Shown: positions 35,636 to 44,318, counted from the first letter of the stretch. The stretch: 51,850 nucleotides of DNA from an uncultured Prevotella sp. (GCA_905236455.1 CAJOPT010000089.1:1-51850), one strand, 5' to 3'. Made by a program: numbers and translations. The notes: generated from the sequence alone by a model not told the origin.

Positions 35636-37432
35636 GTGGAAGGACTTGAGCAGAAGACGCGCTTGGAGCGTATTGTGGAATGGCGGGAGAAACATATTTC
35701 TGACCGTAATTTTACTTTGTTGCTGTCTTTCTTCGTCGGGATGTTTGCTGCTGTCGCTGCATATATCCTCCATTCTCTTATTCACCAGATACAACTCTTG
35801 CTGCGCTCCGGGTTTAAGATGGACTCCTCAAACTGGCTTTATCTGGTTTTTCCAGTGGTGGGAATCTACCTTACTCACTTGTTTGTGAAGTATGTCGTGA
35901 AGGACGATATCTCTCATGGCATTACAAGGGTGTTGTATGCTTTCTCGTCCAAGCAGTCGAAACTAAAGGGACATAATACATGGAGCTCGGTCATAGCGTC
36001 TGCCATAACAATTGGGTTCGGTGGATCGGTGGGTGCTGAGGCGCCGATAGTATTGACAGGCTCGGCCATTGGCAGCAATCTCGGACAATTGTTCAAACTG
36101 GATAACAAGACCCTTATGCTGTTGGTGGGCTGTGGCGCCTCGGCAGCTATCGCAGGTATCTTTAAGGCTCCTATCGCCGGACTGGTGTTTACCTTGGAGG
36201 TGTTGATGGTTGACCTCACCATGGCTTCATTGTTGCCGATCTTGGTCGCTACGGTGACAGCTACTTGTTTCTCATATTTCTTTACGGGCTGGGATTCTCT
36301 GTTTGAATACCAGATGGATAAGGCATGGGAGTTGTCTGGCGTGCCGCCAACGATATTGTTAGGTGTGGCGTGCGGATTCATCTCTTTGTATTTCATGCGG
36401 CTTATGTCATGGTGTGAGAATGGGTATGCGCGATTGAAGGAGCATAGCTATATCCGGCTTCTTGCCGGAGGTGTGGTGCTTAGCTCTCTTATATTCTTTT
36501 TCCCGGCATTGTATGGTGAGGGTTATGACAGTCTTGCCATTCTCATTAATGGGAAGACGGAGGCCGACTGGAACATGCTGCTGAGCCAGTCTCTCTTTGC
36601 GGGACATGGTGAGCTGCTGGTCGTTTATGTCGGTATGGTTATACTCACGAAGGTTTTTGCCACCTCTGCTACTAATGGGGCAGGGGGCTGTGGCGGTACG
36701 TTCGCTCCGTCGCTGTTCATCGGTGGCTTCCTTGGTTTCTTCTTCTCAAGGATATGGAACATGCATGGTGTCGGTGTTTATATCTCAGAGAAGAACTTCA
36801 CGCTTATGGGTATGGCTGGTGTCATGGCTGGTGTCATGCATGCGCCGTTGACGGGTATATTCCTTATTGCCGAGCTGACAGGTGGCTATCAGCTGTTCCT
36901 GCCATTGATGATCGTGAGCGTGAGCGCATATCTGACCATCTCTCTCTTCGAGTCACATAGTATTTATGCGATACGATTAGCGAGGGAAGGAAAACTGATA
37001 ACACACCATACCGACCATGCTGTGTTGACACTGATGAGTCTCGACAGTGTCATTGACCGTGACTTCTCGGCTGTACATCCTGATCTGGAGATGGGACAAC
37101 TGGTTCATGTCATCAGCCGTAGCCGCACCAACTATGTGCCTGTATGTGATGATGGCGGACGTTTGTTGGGTGAGATTGACATCACGAAACTGAGACATGT
37201 CATCTTCCGTACGGAGTTGTACCATCGTTTTAAGGTGTCGCAGATAATGACGGAACCGGCAGCGGTGCTTGGTGTCAATGATCCTATGGAGGATGTGATG
37301 AGGAATTTCGACAAGACTGATGCCCTCGTACTTCCTGTAGTGGATAATGATGGTATCCTTTTGGGATATATTGCCCGTACACGTATGTTGAATATGTACC
37401 GTCAGATGGTAGCAGACCTTTCTGCGGAATAA
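35636..37432 (+). CDS. CLC-family chloride channel/transporter with C-terminal CBS pair
   Basis: 598 residues from a GTG at 35636, 5 nt after the previous stop. Residues ~20-440 are the CLC membrane core: GFGGSVGAEAP (gating Glu, E135, in the GxxGxEgP motif), SAAIAGIFKAPIAGLVFTLE, GAGGCGGTFAPSLFIGG and GMAGVMAGVMHAPLTGIFLI. Residues ~465-590 carry two CBS domains (AVHPDLEMGQLVHVISRSRT, IMTEPAAVLGVNDPMEDVM) that may sense adenosine nucleotides. The gating Glu is retained but the usual GREGP/GKEGP reads GAEAP. Whether it is a channel or a H+ exchanger is not decided here. Confidence 0.93.
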   Translation: MEGLEQKTRLERIVEWREKHISDRNFTLLLSFFVGMFAAVAAYILHSLIHQIQLLLRSGFKMDSSNWLYLVFPVVGIYLTHLFVKYVVKDDISHGITRVLYAFSSKQSKLKGHNTWSSVIASAITIGFGGSVGAEAPIVLTGSAIGSNLGQLFKLDNKTLMLLVGCGASAAIAGIFKAPIAGLVFTLEVLMVDLTMASLLPILVATVTATCFSYFFTGWDSLFEYQMDKAWELSGVPPTILLGVACGFISLYFMRLMSWCENGYARLKEHSYIRLLAGGVVLSSLIFFFPALYGEGYDSLAILINGKTEADWNMLLSQSLFAGHGELLVVYVGMVILTKVFATSATNGAGGCGGTFAPSLFIGGFLGFFFSRIWNMHGVGVYISEKNFTLMGMAGVMAGVMHAPLTGIFLIAELTGGYQLFLPLMIVSVSAYLTISLFESHSIYAIRLAREGKLITHHTDHAVLTLMSLDSVIDRDFSAVHPDLEMGQLVHVISRSRTNYVPVCDDGGRLLGEIDITKLRHVIFRTELYHRFKVSQIMTEPAAVLGVNDPMEDVMRNFDKTDALVLPVVDNDGILLGYIARTRMLNMYRQMVADLSAE

Positions 37433-37451
37433 CTATAATGAATTAAAAACA

Positions 37452-38435
37452 ATGACTCGTCAAGACTTGAGAATAGTGTTCATGGGCACACCGGAGTTTG
37501 CGGTGGAGACCTTGAAGGCATTGGTGGATAATGGCTATAATGTCGTGGCTGTAGTGACACAACCTGATAAACCGGTGGGGAGACATGGTTCCGTGCTCCA
37601 ACCTTCGCCAGTGAAGCAGTATGCTATGGAGAAAGGACTACCGGTGCTTCAACCGGAAAAGATGAAGGATCCGGCTTTTGTTGAGGCTTTACGGCAATAT
37701 GATGCCGACTTGCAAGTGGTGGTGGCGTTCCGGATGTTGCCGGAGGTGGTATGGGACATGCCACGCTTCGGTACGTTTAATGTACATGCTGCTTTGTTGC
37801 CTCTCTATCGTGGCGCGGCACCAATCAACTGGGCTGTTATCAATGGCGAGACACAGACTGGTGTTACAACATTCTTCCTTGACCATGATATTGATACCGG
37901 GCGTATAATCCTCCAACGTCGGTTTGAGATCCCTGATGATGCGGATGTGGAGTATGTATATGATGGTCTTATGAGGCTTGGAGCACAGGCTGCCATCGAC
38001 ACCATTGACATGATTGTAGAAGGCAACGGCACTGTTGCCAGCACACCACAGGAGGAAGTGGTGGTGGCTGGTTCCGCCAGTCATGCTCTCCCTGTCGCCC
38101 CGAAGATTTTCAAGGAGACCTGCCGTATCGACTGGCATCAGCCTGCAAAACGGGTTTATGACTTCATTCGCGGATTGAGTCCTTATCCTGGGGCTTGGAC
38201 AGAGATGATAGACGATGGCATGCAGCCAACTGTTCTCAAGGTGTTCAAGACTGCTAAGACTGACCGTCCTGTGGCGGGTGACGTGGGGGAGGTGACCATT
38301 GAGAGGAACCATCTATATGTGAATTGCTCTGATTGTCAGCTTGAGCTTCTTCTGGTTCAGCTTAGTGGTAAGAAGCGGATGGATGTACGTTCCTTCCTTA
38401 ATGGCTTCCATGGCATAGAGCCAAGGGTGGAATAG
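37452..38435 (+). CDS. fmt: Methionyl-tRNA formyltransferase
   Basis: 327 residues. DLRIVFMGTPEFAVETLKAL opens the N-terminal Rossmann-like domain; FNVHAALLPLYRGAAPINWA and GVTTFFLDHDIDTG carry the catalytic Asn/His/Asp set and the folate site; the C-terminal domain (~210-320) binds tRNA. It formylates initiator Met-tRNA. It follows the CLC gene by 19 nt on the same strand. Complete, normal length. Confidence 0.97.
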   Translation: MTRQDLRIVFMGTPEFAVETLKALVDNGYNVVAVVTQPDKPVGRHGSVLQPSPVKQYAMEKGLPVLQPEKMKDPAFVEALRQYDADLQVVVAFRMLPEVVWDMPRFGTFNVHAALLPLYRGAAPINWAVINGETQTGVTTFFLDHDIDTGRIILQRRFEIPDDADVEYVYDGLMRLGAQAAIDTIDMIVEGNGTVASTPQEEVVVAGSASHALPVAPKIFKETCRIDWHQPAKRVYDFIRGLSPYPGAWTEMIDDGMQPTVLKVFKTAKTDRPVAGDVGEVTIERNHLYVNCSDCQLELLLVQLSGKKRMDVRSFLNGFHGIEPRVE

Positions 38436-38470
38436 TTTCCAAATTTCTTCTTCCCTAACTTCTAAGTTAT

Positions 38471-38650
38471 TTACTCGTCCCACGGGGAGTAATGCCAGCT
38501 TCTCACTCCGTCATCATCGTTGTTGAAGGGAGTCTCTTTTCCCATTGCCTCTTGGTCACTTTGTTGGTTATATACACTCGGTTCCATAAAGGATGTTATA
38601 TCAACAGGAACCACCTTTATAATCGGTTTGATGTATGTTTTCCGTAGCAT
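38471..38650 (-). CDS. Small 59-residue ORF downstream of a secreted protein gene
   Basis: ATG at 38650, stop TAA at 38471-38473. Reads MLRKTYIKPIIKVVPVDITS, FMEPSVYNQQSDQEAMGKET, PFNNDDDGVRSWHYSPWDE. This pattern, M(K/R)KTY..P....V...., then an acidic end with a W-x-x-x-x-W-(D/E) motif, is one I recall from many short Prevotella ORFs placed next to secreted or C-tail proteins. It starts 12 nt after the stop of the 363-residue gene on the same strand, so it is probably co-transcribed. No membrane helix; function unknown. Confidence 0.65.
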   Translation of the reverse strand: MLRKTYIKPIIKVVPVDITSFMEPSVYNQQSDQEAMGKETPFNNDDDGVRSWHYSPWDE

Positions 38651-38661
38651 GTCTGTTTGTA

Positions 38662-39753
38662 TTAGAAAGTTGATATTCTTTTTCCTTGGTAGATGTATAT
38701 GCCTTTAGGTAGATTTGGAGTATGTAAACAGGGGGCTCCACGTCCCACACACCGTCCGTAGAGGTCGAAGATACGGTCGTCGACAGATGATTGCTCACGG
38801 ATAGCATGGTTACCATTGTCATTTTCTTGCTGACATGGGACTGCGCTAATACCTGTGATGGCATCATCGAAGGTATAGCCTTTTGCTCCGCTGCTTTCTG
38901 GAACGGCAAGGTAGGCTTTCCCCGCTCCGATGTTGATAGAGTGTCCATCGGCGGTGTCCCAGAAGAATCCCACTGTCTTGTCACTTGCGCTCTTATAGCA
39001 TAGCTTATAATACAGATAGCCGCTGTCATCAACCATCTCACCTGTTGACCCACGTAGCATGTTGTTTGTCGGTGCTGTCGCTGTAGTCGTGGTGGTATAA
39101 TAGGTGTATGTTCCTTGTGCTCCCTCTAAAAGCAGTGGTGTTTGTGCAGGCACTACGTCACCCTTTGTATATGTGGTTCCGTATGTCACCCTCCCTTGTA
39201 CATCGGAGATGGTATGCCCGGTGACACCTTCAGGCATGACAAAGGCATCATTCAAATATATTGTCGCATACTGGGATTCCGAAATGGAGAGGGTGGAAGT
39301 GGAGTTTGGGGTAAAAGTGACGGTGATAGTTGATAACCAAATTGTACCATTAACATAAAAAGTTATATTACTGGATTCACCGCTCCATGTTGCTATTTTG
39401 TCTTCCGAATATCTTATATTTCCACTTGAAGGTTTATTAATACAGTTAATTTTTTCTTTATTACTTTTATCTCTATTAAATATTATTTGTGTTATACGTC
39501 CGCAATGTGAAGATATTGTTAATGTTGATAGTGAGTATATGCGATAGTTTGCGCCATTACCAAATTCGGCATCAGTACTACATATTCTTATACCGCTTTT
39601 AGAAATGGAATCCTCTATACGATAATTAATATTTCCATGACCAGTTACACTTCCCTTATCCACTGTCGCGTCAAACGTAACAGTTACTGTACTCTGAGCA
39701 TTCGCCATTCCTTGGCAAAAAACTAATAATCCGATGAGAATTTTCTTTTTCAT
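38662..39753 (-). CDS. Exported hypothetical protein with T9SS-like C-terminal tail
   Basis: 363 residues, signal peptide ending ANAQ (residue ~20). Residues ~25-150 form a beta-rich accessory domain, followed by an LSISESQYATIYLNDAFVMPEG block seen in many Prevotella surface proteins, and a region with TYTKGDVVPAQTPLLLEG. The C-terminus (IFDLYGRCVG...LPKGIYIYQGKRISTF) is a T9SS-like tail. No enzyme motif was seen. Well-defined promoter at 39781-39811. Surface function unknown; a 59-codon ORF follows on the same strand. Confidence 0.75.
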   Translation of the reverse strand: MKKKILIGLLVFCQGMANAQSTVTVTFDATVDKGSVTGHGNINYRIEDSISKSGIRICSTDAEFGNGANYRIYSLSTLTISSHCGRITQIIFNRDKSNKEKINCINKPSSGNIRYSEDKIATWSGESSNITFYVNGTIWLSTITVTFTPNSTSTLSISESQYATIYLNDAFVMPEGVTGHTISDVQGRVTYGTTYTKGDVVPAQTPLLLEGAQGTYTYYTTTTTATAPTNNMLRGSTGEMVDDSGYLYYKLCYKSASDKTVGFFWDTADGHSINIGAGKAYLAVPESSGAKGYTFDDAITGISAVPCQQENDNGNHAIREQSSVDDRIFDLYGRCVGRGAPCLHTPNLPKGIYIYQGKRISTF

Positions 39754-39780
39754 AATAAATAGAGTTTAAGTTTGTTGGTG

Positions 39781-39811
39781 CAAAGATATGCAACAAATTT
39801 TATACTACAAA
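39781..39811 (-). promoter_or_regulatory. Promoter of the exported hypothetical gene
   Basis: Minus strand TTTG (39808-39811), 19 bp, TATCTTTG (39781-39788), 28 nt before the ATG at 39753. Confidence 0.7.
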
Positions 39812-39910
39812 TAAAAATGAGAGGAAAATTAGTTTTTGCTAAAGGTTTAACAATAAGTGTGGCAAAAGGTCTCAAAATGTACTAAAAACAGTGATTTGGG
39901 AGTAAGCTGC

Positions 39911-39941
39911 TTGCTTGTTTTTTAGAAAATGATTACCTTCG
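39911..39941 (+). promoter_or_regulatory. Promoter of the YgjP-type metalloprotease gene
   Basis: TTG (39911-39913), 20 bp, TACCTTCG (39934-39941; one mismatch to TAnnTTTG). Start ~39948, which supports the ATG at 39959 over the one at 39929. Confidence 0.55.
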
Positions 39942-39958
39942 CACACAAAACAGGAAAC

Positions 39959-40510
39959 ATGGCAATAGTAGTGACATACAGGTTGACCAGTCGTCTCTCC
40001 ATGCGTATAGCCAAGAATGGTGATGTACATGTGTCGGCACCAGTGGGTATCACCCGTAAGAAGGTGCTGGCGTTTATCAATGACCATCGTGACTGGATAA
40101 GAAAGGCACGGGAGAAACGGCAGAGTCAGGAGGCTAAACGGAAAGCTTTCTTTGGTCAGTTGCCATTGGAAAACAGGCTGCAACGTACGGAGGCATTGAC
40201 TCGTATAAAGGCTATTGTGTTGCCAATGGTGGCACATTATGCGCCTTTGATGCAGGTGACTCCCAATGAGATTCGTTTCCGTGCGATGATATCCCGATGG
40301 GGTGTCTGTGACGTCAAGACACATAATATCACCTTTAGTATCTACTTGTTGTTACTGCCAGAATGGTGCATAGAGCATACCGTGGTGCATGAGCTTGCCC
40401 ATCTTATAGTACCGAACCATAGCATGGAGTTCTATGCTGTGATGAATCGTTTCTTTCCACGTTGGAAAGAGGCGCGAAGGGAAACAAAGCGGATAAGTAA
40501 AAACTCATAA
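39959..40510 (+). CDS. YgjP/DUF45-type zinc metallopeptidase
   Basis: ~183 residues from MAIVVTYRLTSRLSMRI. The fold is that of SprT/YgjP-like proteins: IAKNGDVHVSAPVG at the start, SRWGVCDVKTHNITFS, and the zinc site VVHELAHLIVPNHS (HExxH plus a third His). Such proteins are putative cytoplasmic metalloproteases of unclear substrate. AGGAA lies just before the chosen ATG. Ends head-on, 1 nt from the lipid A deacylase stop. Confidence 0.9.
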   Translation: MAIVVTYRLTSRLSMRIAKNGDVHVSAPVGITRKKVLAFINDHRDWIRKAREKRQSQEAKRKAFFGQLPLENRLQRTEALTRIKAIVLPMVAHYAPLMQVTPNEIRFRAMISRWGVCDVKTHNITFSIYLLLLPEWCIEHTVVHELAHLIVPNHSMEFYAVMNRFFPRWKEARRETKRISKNS

Positions 40511-40511
40511 C

Positions 40512-41852
40512 TCACAACCTAAATGGTACCGCCACCTGTAACTCGGTGAAGTCTGCCTTGGTAAGGTGAGCGTTGATGTTGAATCCTAACGACATACCGC
40601 CAAGTGACGGGAAAGAATAATGTAGTCCCACACGTTCATAATATGGTTTTTCTATCTCCTTGGCATTGTTGCCCATCTCACGGTACAGGTAGACACCCAG
40701 TCCCACACGTACCGACAGGTTACCGTAGAACACCTCATGCTTGGCGGCAATACCCACTGACCATGGACTGTGCTTATCGGTAAAGCCATCTGCCTCGTCT
40801 AATTCCTTTACATGGTTGCTGTAACTGCCATAGAACAGGTCGAGACCAACTCCTGATGCCCAGCGACGGGCGTAACGATATAATAGGTCTGTCTGGAAGG
40901 AATAGGAAGGATAGAAATGGAACTTGTCTGTGCGGTAGTCCGGGGCGTCAGGGGATGTATAGAACTGAGTCTTCTGCCAGTCTTCCAAAAGGGTCTTGCC
41001 ACCAACACCTAAAGAGGCTTCGGCAAACCAGTAGGGACGGAAACCGTTCTTCTCCGGTAGCTTACTTCCATCTCTTGCTTCCCTAACTTTTTTAACTTTC
41101 CTAACTTCTTCATCTTCTATAGAATACATGGCTCCGATGAAAGGACCAAGGTAGTTTACTCCCTTGTTGGGACGATACAGTGCTCCATTGCTGTGATGGC
41201 TGAAGTCAATGCCGCCTTGCAGCGCCCATGTGCTGTTGACCTTCCATGTGGCTGCCAGTCCTGCCGTGAAATAAATATTGAGATGTGCCCCAAGGAATTC
41301 GTTATCGATCTGGTCAGTCTTGTTATATACCTTATTAAAATAGCCGATACCAGTACCAAGGTAATATGCCAGTTCCCAGTGACGGCTGCGCCAGACAGGG
41401 CGTGAGAAGGTGCCGTATATTGTGATGGCGTTACCTAATATACTGTTGTAGTCTACAGGTATGAGCTTACCCCATGAAGGATCCGCGTCACGATGCATCA
41501 CCGTTCCGTGATTGAGATTATATCTTAGTCCGAAAGTGAAAGTGGGGTAGTTGTAGTCCTTTGCGAACAAAAGGGGTGAGAAGGCGTCTTGTCTCTCAAT
41601 GTCAGTCAATGACAATTGCTGCGCAGCCTCTGGTGTCACGGGCTGGTAGTGCAGCTCCACTGCCACAGAATGGCTTTCATCCTCCTTGAGCCATTTCTTT
41701 ACATATTTGTCTAATGCTAATACCTTACCAGGATTATATTTCAGTTCTATCGACAGTCTGCCAAGGGAGTCAGCCTGACCTTTTGAGGTCAGTGGTATAC
41801 ATGCCAGCAAAAGACATGCGACAGTGTACCGCCATTTCCTCCAACATCCCAT
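40512..41852 (-). CDS. PagL-like lipid A deacylase / acyloxyacyl hydrolase-type outer-membrane barrel
   Basis: 446 residues, signal peptide ending SKGQ. The central part contains GGIDFSHHSNGALYRPNKGVNYLG, which matches the PagL catalytic His-Ser region (HxSNG), within an outer-membrane barrel that ends in VPFRL. PagL-like enzymes trim an acyl chain from lipid A. The protein is longer than PagL (~150) because the Bacteroidetes type has extra strands. Residues about 245-263 (EEVRKVKKVREARDGSK) look like an in-frame insertion of a simple GTTAGG-type repeat (41065-41118). Located 18 nt after the PorT-like gene; both may be co-transcribed. Confidence 0.8.
   Translation of the reverse strand: MGCWRKWRYTVACLLLACIPLTSKGQADSLGRLSIELKYNPGKVLALDKYVKKWLKEDESHSVAVELHYQPVTPEAAQQLSLTDIERQDAFSPLLFAKDYNYPTFTFGLRYNLNHGTVMHRDADPSWGKLIPVDYNSILGNAITIYGTFSRPVWRSRHWELAYYLGTGIGYFNKVYNKTDQIDNEFLGAHLNIYFTAGLAATWKVNSTWALQGGIDFSHHSNGALYRPNKGVNYLGPFIGAMYSIEDEEVRKVKKVREARDGSKLPEKNGFRPYWFAEASLGVGGKTLLEDWQKTQFYTSPDAPDYRTDKFHFYPSYSFQTDLLYRYARRWASGVGLDLFYGSYSNHVKELDEADGFTDKHSPWSVGIAAKHEVFYGNLSVRVGLGVYLYREMGNNAKEIEKPYYERVGLHYSFPSLGGMSLGFNINAHLTKADFTELQVAVPFRL
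41065..41118 (-). repeat. GTTAGG-type simple repeat inside the lipid A deacylase gene
   Basis: Minus-strand words GAAGTTAGGAAAGTTAAAAA and AGTTAGGGAAG repeat with a period near 10-13 nt and translate to the lysine/arginine-rich stretch EEVRKVKKVREARDG. The same AAGTTAGGGAAG word occurs on the minus strand in the gap after fmt (~38450-38467). The reading frame is kept. Confidence 0.6.
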
Positions 41853-41870
41853 GTGCCCTGTGTCTCGTGT

Positions 41871-42590
41871 TTAGAACCAAAGGATGCGATAGGCAAGGCT
41901 CAGACTGAAGAAGTTGAAACGGGCATTGCCGAGTACTCTCTTTGCGTCATCCGAATGGGCAATCCTTTTTGGATGGAAATTGTAGCGGGCGTCAACTTGC
42001 AGCTGTCCGAACTCATACGAGAGACCTACAGGAATAGACAGCTCACCGCTATGAAGGTCACCCTTGATGTCCTGCACGAGTCGTCTCGGTGCGTTCACCT
42101 CTGCCTTGGCATTGATAAGACGTCCAATCTGGAAACCGGTATACATGCTGAATGGTATGGTCTTCTTGGGATACCACCGACACAGATATGCCGTGTTGAT
42201 ATAGTCCATACGGTAACTTCTTTCGGCGTATACCTTCTCGCCATTGTCACCTGGGGCAGTGCCGGGAACACCGTCAGCTCCCTGTCTGCTGTAGTTCATC
42301 TCCACATCCATTGCCAAGTTTGGTATGAAGAACACTTCCACAAAGAAACCGCCGGTGAACCAGGGTTTTATCTTCTTCCCACCTACATTGGTCATATTGG
42401 ATGATGTGGCACCTATCTTCGGAGCGATGAAGATATCCCATTGGTCATGCTCGCCAGTAGGAACGAAATCCTGTTTCATGGAGGAGAATATATCTTTCAC
42501 CTCATCCTTGATGTTTTGAGTGAAAGTCTGTGCCGTTGCCTGTGTGAGAGCAGCGGTTATGACAAGGGTTAGAATAATGATTCGTTTCAT
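41871..42590 (-). CDS. PorT-like outer-membrane beta-barrel protein
   Basis: 239 residues, signal peptide ending ATAQ. FIAPKIGATSSNMTNVGGK and PWFTGGFFVEVFFIPNLAMDVEMNYSRQGA are the typical beginning of PorT-family eight-stranded barrels, and the sequence ends in FSLSLAYRILWF, an aromatic-terminated last strand. PorT relatives take part in T9SS in some species, but most family members have no known role. A promoter at 42611-42641 precedes it; the downstream deacylase gene follows after 18 nt. Confidence 0.85.
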   Translation of the reverse strand: MKRIIILTLVITAALTQATAQTFTQNIKDEVKDIFSSMKQDFVPTGEHDQWDIFIAPKIGATSSNMTNVGGKKIKPWFTGGFFVEVFFIPNLAMDVEMNYSRQGADGVPGTAPGDNGEKVYAERSYRMDYINTAYLCRWYPKKTIPFSMYTGFQIGRLINAKAEVNAPRRLVQDIKGDLHSGELSIPVGLSYEFGQLQVDARYNFHPKRIAHSDDAKRVLGNARFNFFSLSLAYRILWF

Positions 42591-42610
42591 TGTGAGTGAT
42601 AATTTATCGG

Positions 42611-42641
42611 CAAAGGTACAATTTATCTGATAAAATACAAA
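42611..42641 (-). promoter_or_regulatory. Promoter of the PorT-like/deacylase unit
   Basis: Minus strand TTTG (42638-42641), 19 bp, TACCTTTG (42611-42618); start ~42604, 14 nt before the ATG at 42590. Confidence 0.7.
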
Positions 42642-42659
42642 ATAAAAGCAGTTTTATTT

Positions 42660-43784
42660 TCACTGCCGGAAGCCATTTACCGCATTCGCAACCGTTGCCG
42701 CCTCTTCTGGAGTAAGGACCTGACTGATAGGCAGACTCAGCTCCTCACGGTGTATCTTCTCGGTGACAGGCAGCGACAGGTGGCTCCACTCGCGGTAGCA
42801 TTCCTGCTGATGGGGTGGGATAGGATAGTGTATTAGGGTCTGGATGCCCTGTGCCTGTAAATATGCCTGTAGCTCGTCGCGCCGCTCACAGAAGACAGGG
42901 AAGATATGGTATACGTTCTGCGGATCATCCACCAGCTTAGGAAGTCTGATTAGTGGATTGTCTAATATGTCGTAATAGAGATGTGCAATCTCTTGTCTGT
43001 GTCGGTTGTCCTCATCCAAATGACGGAGCTTTACTCGTAGGACGGCAGCGTTCATCTCGTCGAGGCGGGTGTTACGCCCTTGGTATTTAAACACGTATTT
43101 ACGGGTTGAACCGTAGTTGCCCCACGCGCGGATGACCTCAGCCAGTTGCGGGTCATTGGTAGTCACGGCACCTGCGTCACCGAAGGCTCCAAGGTTTTTG
43201 CCTGGATAGAAGCTGTGACCGGCAGCGTCGCCAATGGAACCGGTCCGTGCCCCTCGGTCTCCTTTAGAGGTGTGGGGGTGTCTACATCCATGTGCCTGTG
43301 CATTATCCTCAATGAGCTTTAGATTATGTCTCTTGCAAATGTCACCAATCTTTTCAGTATAGGCACATCGCCCATAGAGATGTACGATAAGGACAGAACG
43401 GGTGCATGGCGTGATGGCAGCCTCTATACGCTCGTCGTCAATCTCAAGGGTGTCTTCACGTGGCTCCACCAATACTGGCTTCAGACCGTTTTCCGTGATG
43501 GCAAGGATTGAGGCTATATAGGTGTTGGCTGGAACGATGACTTCGTCGCCTGGCTTCATCACACCTAATTCGATATAGGCACGGTAGATGCCGGTAAGCG
43601 CATCCAGTCCGTTGCCCACGCCTACACAGTGGCTCGTGCCGATATATCTGGCATACTCTTCCTCAAACAGCCGTCCTTCCTCACCTTGCAGGTACCAGCC
43701 TGAGTCTGTCACCCGTCTGACGGCTGCATGGAGTTCGTCGGCATAGCGGCCTGTAATCTTTTGAAGGTCTAAGAACTTAATCAT
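42660..43784 (-). CDS. DegT/DnrJ/EryC1/StrS-family sugar aminotransferase (FdtB/QdtB-like)
   Basis: 374 residues. PLP-dependent enzyme: IKFLDLQKITGRYADEL start, GVGNGLDALTGIYRAYIELG, VPANTYIASILAITENG, LIEDNAQAHG (PLP Asp), GHSFYPGKNLGAFGDAGAV (Lys Schiff base) and the C-terminal HIFPVFCERRDELQAYLQAQGI. It transaminates a keto-sugar nucleotide for surface glycans; the closest familiar subgroup is FdtB/QdtB. The stretch CRHPHTSKGDRGARTGS between the PLP Asp and the Schiff-base Lys contains about eight residues more than I expect for the family, encoded at ~43251-43285. Confidence 0.9.
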   Translation of the reverse strand: MIKFLDLQKITGRYADELHAAVRRVTDSGWYLQGEEGRLFEEEYARYIGTSHCVGVGNGLDALTGIYRAYIELGVMKPGDEVIVPANTYIASILAITENGLKPVLVEPREDTLEIDDERIEAAITPCTRSVLIVHLYGRCAYTEKIGDICKRHNLKLIEDNAQAHGCRHPHTSKGDRGARTGSIGDAAGHSFYPGKNLGAFGDAGAVTTNDPQLAEVIRAWGNYGSTRKYVFKYQGRNTRLDEMNAAVLRVKLRHLDEDNRHRQEIAHLYYDILDNPLIRLPKLVDDPQNVYHIFPVFCERRDELQAYLQAQGIQTLIHYPIPPHQQECYREWSHLSLPVTEKIHREELSLPISQVLTPEEAATVANAVNGFRQ

Positions 43785-43957
43785 CCCTTTTGATTATTGC
43801 AAGTTGATTTCCTCTAACGATAAGATTGTATTATTGTTCAGCGATGCAAAAATACTTTTTTTTTTCCGAATAATCATCATTCTGGTGGAAAAGATGCAAA
43901 ACAACAAGGAACTTAGTTAATTCTGTCAAAATGAACATGCAAATCAGTTTTTTTTTG

Positions 43958-43965
43958 TACTTTTG
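43958..43965 (+). promoter_or_regulatory. -7 box of the truncated exported-protein gene
   Basis: TACTTTTG (43958-43965), 24 nt before the ATG at 43989. No good -33 element. The gap 43785-43988 also has a minus-strand TATTTTTG at 43847-43854, possibly for the aminotransferase. Confidence 0.4.
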
Positions 43966-43988
43966 TAGCGAACCAATACTAACTGACA

Positions 43989-44318
43989 ATGAAACGACTC
44001 ATCTTTTTTCTCGGACTACTGTTGTGGAGTATCTGTGGCGCAGCGCAAAAAACTGTTGTCAGCGGTACAGTGACTGACGCAAAGACTGGGGAGGGCATAT
44101 CGCAGGCAAGTGTAACTGCTGATGGTGGCAAGGTTACGGTGGTAACCGTACAACGGACCGTTCACCATACCCTTTGTATATTTACAATCTGCATGTCAGA
44201 CCGATTTTTGCTTCAAATGTGTTGGCATGTACCGTGCTGTTATGCTGTAAGACGAGATGCTTATCGTAATAATGCTTGTAGTGAGTACGGCGGACGTAGT
44301 ATGAAGCTGACAAATTGA
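43989..44318 (+). pseudogene. Truncated exported protein with carboxypeptidase-regulatory-like (CarboxypepD_reg) start
   Basis: A good signal peptide (MKRLIFFLGLLLWSICGAAQ) is followed by KTVVSGTVTDAKTGEGISQA and SVTADGGKV, the first strands of a CarboxypepD_reg-like domain as found at the start of TonB-dependent or DUF-type surface proteins. From about codon 55 (~nt 44150-44180) the frame reads sequence antisense to the neighbouring barrel gene (TVHHTLCIFTICMSDRF...), so the real gene has lost its 3' part. Promoter box and start appear intact. It is probably dead, the remnant of a rearrangement at this boundary. Confidence 0.65.
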
